Assembly (NCBI GenBank): GCA_026874595.1
Contig: CM049309.1
Span: 26,601,033 to 26,665,032 of the forward strand
Direction of reading: 5' to 3'
Length of the DNA: 64,000 bases
Source: Sipunculus nudus
Lineage: Eukaryota > Annelida > Sipuncula > Golfingiida > Sipunculidae
Position numbers and translations under genes: made by a program. Positions 59,076-64,000 of this stretch are shown here, piece by piece; position 1 is the stretch's first letter, and every line of letters begins with the position of its first letter. The notes under the pieces were generated by a model, which did not search any database, was not told where the DNA came from, and was given only the letters and a program-made list of their open reading frames with translations.

Positions 59076-60703
59076 TGCCACAACATGTGATCTTCTAGAT
59101 TATTCCTTCCTGTATATATATATATAGGAATATCTATGCCAAATATAAACAAAACAACACCAGTGGTTTTAACATATATATGGCATTTTTTAAGTAAAAC
59201 AACGTTTTTACTGGAAAATGGAGGTGCTTCCTTAATTTCTCGAAGAAACAATGTTGCAGTGACCAAGTTTTGGGTGTGGTAGGAGAACCTAGGGACATCT
59301 AACTGTATGTTGAATATTGGATTTGTAGGTCCAACTGTTTCAAAATGTGCCCTGTAAATGGACAGACGACTGAAAGAGGACCATCACTATAGCTCAGATC
59401 GGCTAAAAATGTGCCATAGTCCAAGTTTGGCAAAATTTAAGGTATTAATTTACATTTATGCTAATAAAGTCTGATCTAATTTCTGGTATACAATTCAATC
59501 TTGATTTAATATAGTTATGTGGTAGAAAAACCTCACAAGTTTAAACAGTTACCATGTTAGAGATGCCTTCTCTAGTTGCATAAAAATCAGCTGCACCTAT
59601 CATGTGCATGTTTTTTCATCTTATTTACTTCATATCCTCTAGTAAACCTTGTATCTGAAATATTAGTCATGACACTTCACCCTGAACGCTATTTTCATAA
59701 CCTGGTGTGGCAACAGGATAAGTGGCTTTGGTATAACACGTGGTCATTTTCAATGGATATTTCTTCATTCTCAAATGTGTTTGTATGAGCCATGATGCAG
59801 CTGATCCCAAGGTGCTACTGTGTGTGTAAGGCAAAAAAAATAAAAATAAAAAGGTATGGTTCTCAGGCACTTTTTTTCAGAAATCACTGCAGGCGGTATT
59901 TTATCTTTTACCTATTTTGTATATTTTGATAAAAATGTTATATGATCAGGGAAAAGCATGAAAATAATAGGGTTTTCTTGCTTAACAAGTAAAAGCACTT
60001 AACATATAGCAAAGGAAATCATATCAAAATTGTATTATTTTCTCTTTTTGAAAGATGAAAATCAAAATAAAAATGTCTGATGTGAGGGGTTAAAATTGAT
60101 GCGGGCGGTGCCTGAGAACCATACCTTTAATTTCTTTTGGCCTAAACAACGGGATACTAGCGTGCGACCCACAAACATACTACAACCATGCATTATTTGG
60201 CCTGTTGAGCACCTGGGGCCCAAAAGAGGTTGGGTGAATGGATTATTTTTTAGATCTCAAGCATTTCGTGACAGTCTTGTATGTTAGTAAATCTTTACCC
60301 AACTACATTTATCTTCTTTAAGTGAGTAAATATCTCTCCTGATGTGTTTGACAAGGTACATTATGTTCAGGGCCATTTCATCTACAAAATCTGGCATGTA
60401 AACAGGAAATAAATAGATGAATATTTAAGCAGAAAAAGTACAAAACAACAACAGGTATTTTGATATTAGGCAGCAGTGAAATGTAACAAAAGAATTTAAA
60501 GGAAAACAGAGGTTTTTCCTAATATTTTGCAGGAACGCAGCCGCAGTGAGCCCGTTTTGTTTGGTAGAAGAACTAATTGTATGTTGCATTTGAATTTGTA
60601 GATCCAACTGTTTCAAAACATGCCCTGTTACTGAAATTCTGGCAGGACGAGGGAGAAAGCACCAATGCTAAAGCTCAGTTGACTTTCAGTCAGCTGAGCT
60701 AAT
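59076..60703 (+). mobile_element. Diverged family A units, one holding a MITE
   Basis: A decayed unit ends near 59410 (CTATAGCTCAGATCGGCTAA). A second begins near 59411 ('atgtgccatagtccaagttt') and ends near 60703 (AGCTCAGTTGACTTTCAGTC then AGCTGAGCTAA). It is interrupted by the MITE at 59827-60145. A (TA)n run lies near 59115-59126. Confidence 0.5.
59827..60145 (+). mobile_element. MITE copy 2, inverted ends with TA flanks
   Basis: Left AAGGCAAAAAAAATAAAAA then GGTATGGTTCTCAGGCAC; right GTGCCTGAGAACCATACC then TTTTGGCC. A TA dinucleotide lies at each edge, as for Tc1/mariner-type insertions. Reverse-oriented relative to 22032-22381. No coding. Confidence 0.65.
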
Positions 60704-61872
60704 AGTAATCAAAACATATTTACAAACATACAATTTTCATCCTACATGATCCATCGGGTTTGCTCTCAGATGCAAAGATCTCACTACTGATAATTGTGAC
60801 TGCACCACTAACATTACTTACACTAAGTGATTGATATCATTCACTGAAACTACATATATCAATGATCTGTACATTTACAATTGTGATATACCAGCTTACA
60901 TACAACATCCTTGCACCATGGTGATATCTACAGTTGTCCCTTACACCAAATTAGTCATCATTTACATTAGATTTTGCCTTGTGCAGCCTAAAATTCCCTC
61001 AACAAATCAACTTCACATAGATCCATTGTCAGTTTTCCAATCATTTTGTAATGTAAACCCTTTTTCAGTTTGCATGTAAATGTTATTTCATATGGAACCA
61101 TCAAGTTTGACCCAACTTCAAAGAAAATAACATATGCCAGGTTCCACACCTCGTGGCCTGAATACCATCGGAGTTTATGCAGGGTGTATTATTTGTGCAA
61201 GTACATGTTGACAGATTCAAAAGTGTAAATCAGGTGCATTTTTTCAGTTTTATGATGCACTGCAAAATATTTGTGCAGAGCAACCTACAACCCAATATGC
61301 GCCAGTTTGTTTTATATTCTGTTATTTTAAATTTGGTAACCATATACTTTAAGATTAAACAAGAATGCTGTATCACTTCAGTATATCCACTGTCATACAT
61401 ACTTTTATATCACTTAATCCAAAAAGTGTGATAAGATGATGTAACATGTAATGCAAATAATTTAATGTCTTCACACCAGTAAAATTCATCAAAATTGATA
61501 CTTGCACAAATGTATTAAATATGCATGAACAGTACCACTAACAGTATAACTACTGAACACAACATTTCGCATCTTAATTTGGAATAAAATGCACCTTTTC
61601 CGCCTATTAAATAAATGTTCATAAAAACTTGTTGAAATATATTAGATAAGGAATGATTGAACCCTTAATACCAAATTTAGAATTCATAAATATTTCTGAG
61701 AAATGCAAGAAGAAATTATTTAAACATGCAAGAAATATTATTCAGAATGGTTTGCATGTGACAAAATGGAAAACTGGATGAGACTAGTGAAGCTGATAAA
61801 GTGATGAAGGTAAGCTGATGTTAAGATGAGGAAGCCAAGGCTGGTGCCTGAAACGTCCCCCAGACTCCCAAC
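60704..61872. other. SMAP intron sequence, nothing recognised
   Basis: AT-rich. The 82-84 codon plus frames (60831-61079, 61177-61431) show no recognisable domain. Confidence 0.4.
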
Positions 61873-61995
61873 CTGTTGCTGCTGCAGGAAGAAGGCAGCC
61901 TGCTGTTGCTGGAGTTGTTGCTGCAACAGCTGCTGTTGCATGTACTGAACACTCTGATCCATGGCTATGCTAGTTGGTATGCTAGCCACCTGTTG
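61873..61995 (-). CDS. SMAP: SMAP-like ArfGAP, internal Gln-rich exon
   Basis: A 123-bp, 41-codon exon. On the minus strand the acceptor AACTTTGCAG precedes CAACAGGTGGCTAGC (QQVAS). It reads IPTSIAMDQSVQYMQ, then QQLLQQQLQQQQAAFF, then LQQQQ, and ends at the donor CAG/GTTGGGAG. Phase is 0 on both sides, so it joins in frame to the exon at 47460-47657. The glutamine run is coded by mixed CAG, CAA and CTG/TTG codons, not by a pure triplet repeat. The ArfGAP zinc finger and the clathrin- and CALM-binding regions would be encoded further upstream, beyond 64000. An alternative acceptor six bases later (CAACAG) would remove two Gln. Confidence 0.75.
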
Positions 61996-62678
61996 CTGCA
62001 AAGTTAGTGCAACTAATGTTAGTAACTTATTAAGACACTACTGAACAGAAACACAGGTTCAGTTGAACACATTCAAACACAATATACTATATTAAACTGT
62101 TAAACCTAATGAGTGCAATGCATGCTTCACTTCAGAATTAACTGGTTTCTGGAGATGCTAAATATCTCCTTTCCTTCAAACTGAAGAGTGATCAGGGTAA
62201 ACCAGTTATGAAAGGACACCTTTACTAGTTTACTTGACAAAAGGCAGCTGGCTCTGAAAGGTAAAGGGCACAATGCTAGTTTACAGAGTTTCAGTTTATA
62301 ACCCAAAACACACGGGTAAAGGACCACACAAACACACCCCTGTGAGGCTGTGACAGCAGTGGGCCAACACTGCCATGAGGTAGGACACAAAGTTACCTGG
62401 CAAACCATTGATATCTTGACAAGTGAAACACTTGCATGGAGGAGAAAGATACATCAATGAAAATCCAGGCACAGGCCCCACACTTAATCTTGATTCTGGT
62501 TAGGAACTTCCACCCATATAAAACCTCTTGTCAAGTGACCAAACAATTAAACTTGATGACACATGACATGGGCCCTTAGGTCTTCACCAAGGTGATGTTG
62601 CCTATCAAAGGCTCTTGTAGGAATATTTAACATCCAAATTCCTTAACCGCAAAAAAAAACAAAAAAAAAAAACCAAAA
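61996..62678. other. SMAP intron sequence, nothing recognised
   Basis: Minus-strand frames at 62127-62481 lack recognisable SMAP sequence and suitable splice context. Confidence 0.4.
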
Positions 62679-63219
62679 ACAAGAGACCCATGGGTCATGG
62701 CGATCAGCAAACTTTGTAAAATTTTAGCTGATGCAAAATGTACTATTTTTTATATATAAGCATTAAAAAAGCTAAGAGGAAATGGCCCTGCTATTTGGTG
62801 ATAATAAAATACTAAAATATGAACGCAAGATAAATACTGTATGTGTACTTTTATGGTCAACATCAAAGCTGCAGAAGTCTCTCATGATCATTCATTTGTA
62901 AAACTATCAGTGTTTCAACTATGTGAGAGTATTTTGTGTTCAAAATACCCACTGGAAACATATGAAACCCTGTAAAATAATAAATAAGGAATAAAGTGGA
63001 GATGAGTGGTTGTAAAATAATACAGTTTATTAACTAAAATAATATGCTTTTAATAAAAATTAAAATTGTACATTTTCAAATGAGCATAAACTTAATCTAA
63101 TAAGCATATATTGTCCTCTGTTATATATGAAAATTTTGGCCTGAAACCATTGAATCATGCAATAAGGGGAAAAAGGTGATGGGCATGAGAGTTATACGAA
63201 AGGATATATTGATAAACAA
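62679..63219 (+). mobile_element. Family A5 element
   Basis: The left end ACAAGAGACCCATGGGTCAT then GGCGATCAGC is followed by the interior shared with 50453-50888. No right end is seen before the next left end at 63220. Confidence 0.6.
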
Positions 63220-63272
63220 ACAAGGGACCTGTGGGTCACGGCGCTCAGCTGATATTGACTGAGAATATTTTT
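63220..63272 (+). mobile_element. Solitary family A left end
   Basis: ACAAGGGACCTGTGGGTCAC then GGCGCTCAGCTGATATTGAC, cut off after about 50 bp by the next left end. Confidence 0.6.
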
Positions 63273-64000
63273 ACAAGGGACCCATGGGTCAAGGCGCTCA
63301 GCTGTTATTTATGATCATAAAATATGATTTTGAAGAAGGGGTAGACATGTAGTTTTGTGTGGTAATATAAGCTGATTTATGAGGATGATGGTGTTTAGCT
63401 CAAGTTATGTAAAGATTTTGATAATTGCAATTAATGGGCCAAATATATTTTAATTAAAAATTACTAATAGCATCATCTAAATTTTTTTAAAATAATATAA
63501 TTGAAATAAATGATTATTAAAATAATATCATAAATGCATTCATGAATGCATTCATGAATACATTTTAAAAGTATTTACACTTGCATTCAAATACTCTCTT
63601 TTTACATGTATTAGTATTTGTATTCATTTTCATGATGGAACTATTGAATATTTGTATTTATATTCAAATACAACTATAAAGTATATACTCAAGGTCTTGT
63701 ATTTATACAGTTTCAGTCAACTGAAACCTTTTGAGAATCCAGGATATACAAATTTCACAAATTTAAATAATGATTTAAATAAAGTACCTGGTTTTATAGC
63801 TTTAATTTATGAAAAAAAAAGATATTACATTCACCTTTGAATACTCTCACGTCACTGTCTACACACTCAACATAGCAGGACACTTATGAAAATTATTAAC
63901 ATTATAGACATCATAATGAAAACTTGTCTAAGATTTGATTTTTTTTATCACATTTGAATTTTTTTTAATATGTATCAGAAAAAAAAGAAAAGTGATCTCA
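63273..64000 (+). mobile_element. Family A4 element, running off the window
   Basis: The left end ACAAGGGACCCATGGGTCAA then GGCGCTCAGCTG, 'tgaatgcattcatgaatac' and 'aaagtacctggttttatagc' match 55253-56180. The right end is not in the window. Confidence 0.6.

Noticed and set aside
62127-62481. A further upstream SMAP exon
   Set aside because: The translations (Cys-rich) do not resemble SMAP and no acceptor/donor pair keeps the frame.

Overview
This is a eukaryotic, AT-rich, very repeat-dense window, probably from a bivalve mollusc. Three things point that way: a metazoan SMAP-type ArfGAP gene with introns of about 10 and 14 kb, no prokaryotic gene layout, and crowded non-autonomous repeats that combine short tandem cores with (ACGG)n microsatellites, as in the bivalve 'pearl'/HINE elements. 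The species cannot be named from this sequence alone. Family names were assigned from motifs by eye, with no database search.

The only convincing host gene lies on the minus strand: the last three coding exons (61873-61995, 47460-47657, 37525-37695) of a SMAP1/2-like stromal membrane-associated ArfGAP. Together they encode 163 residues of the Gln/Met-rich C-terminal tail and end in TLSTNLWQ. The ArfGAP zinc finger itself must lie beyond position 64000. At 838-1690 (+) there is a decayed copy of an uncharacterised protein family, broken by stops, frameshifts and a CA microsatellite.

Most other sequence is repeats. Several families share one plan: a left end beginning ACAAG plus a short palindrome, a subterminal inverted repeat, tandem cores, an (ACGG)n-like tract, and a right end finishing near CTAAAAA with no clear target duplication. 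I call them family A (left GACCCATGGGTC palindrome and GCTCAGCTGA; right hairpin TAGCTCAGATGAC...GTCAGCTGAGCTA), family B (GCGAACCTGTG at both ends in inverted orientation), family D (GTATCC...GGATAC) and a looser family C. Three near-complete 1.8-1.9 kb A1 copies lie at 5752-7572, 41639-43547 and 52685-54484. A 2.9 kb copy with eight ~340-bp cores is at 29602-32530. Family B copies are at 23288-26169 and 37723-41186.

The most striking object is 7999-19086. It is an ~11.1 kb insertion with 20-bp perfect terminal inverted repeats (8010-8029 and 19061-19080) and flanking GGTTACATAA direct repeats. A paralogous uninterrupted copy of its target lies at 57284-58270. It encodes no visible transposase and is made largely of unrelated satellites: about 45 units of a 100/140-bp repeat with a CTCF-like box and a 19-bp dyad (8200-13290); a mixed stretch with CACCTGTACAGGTG palindromes (13300-15650); about 26 units of a 77-bp hairpin-forming repeat (15660-17710); and a CpG-rich GCGATCGC/GCTACCGCGCA array (17913-19050).
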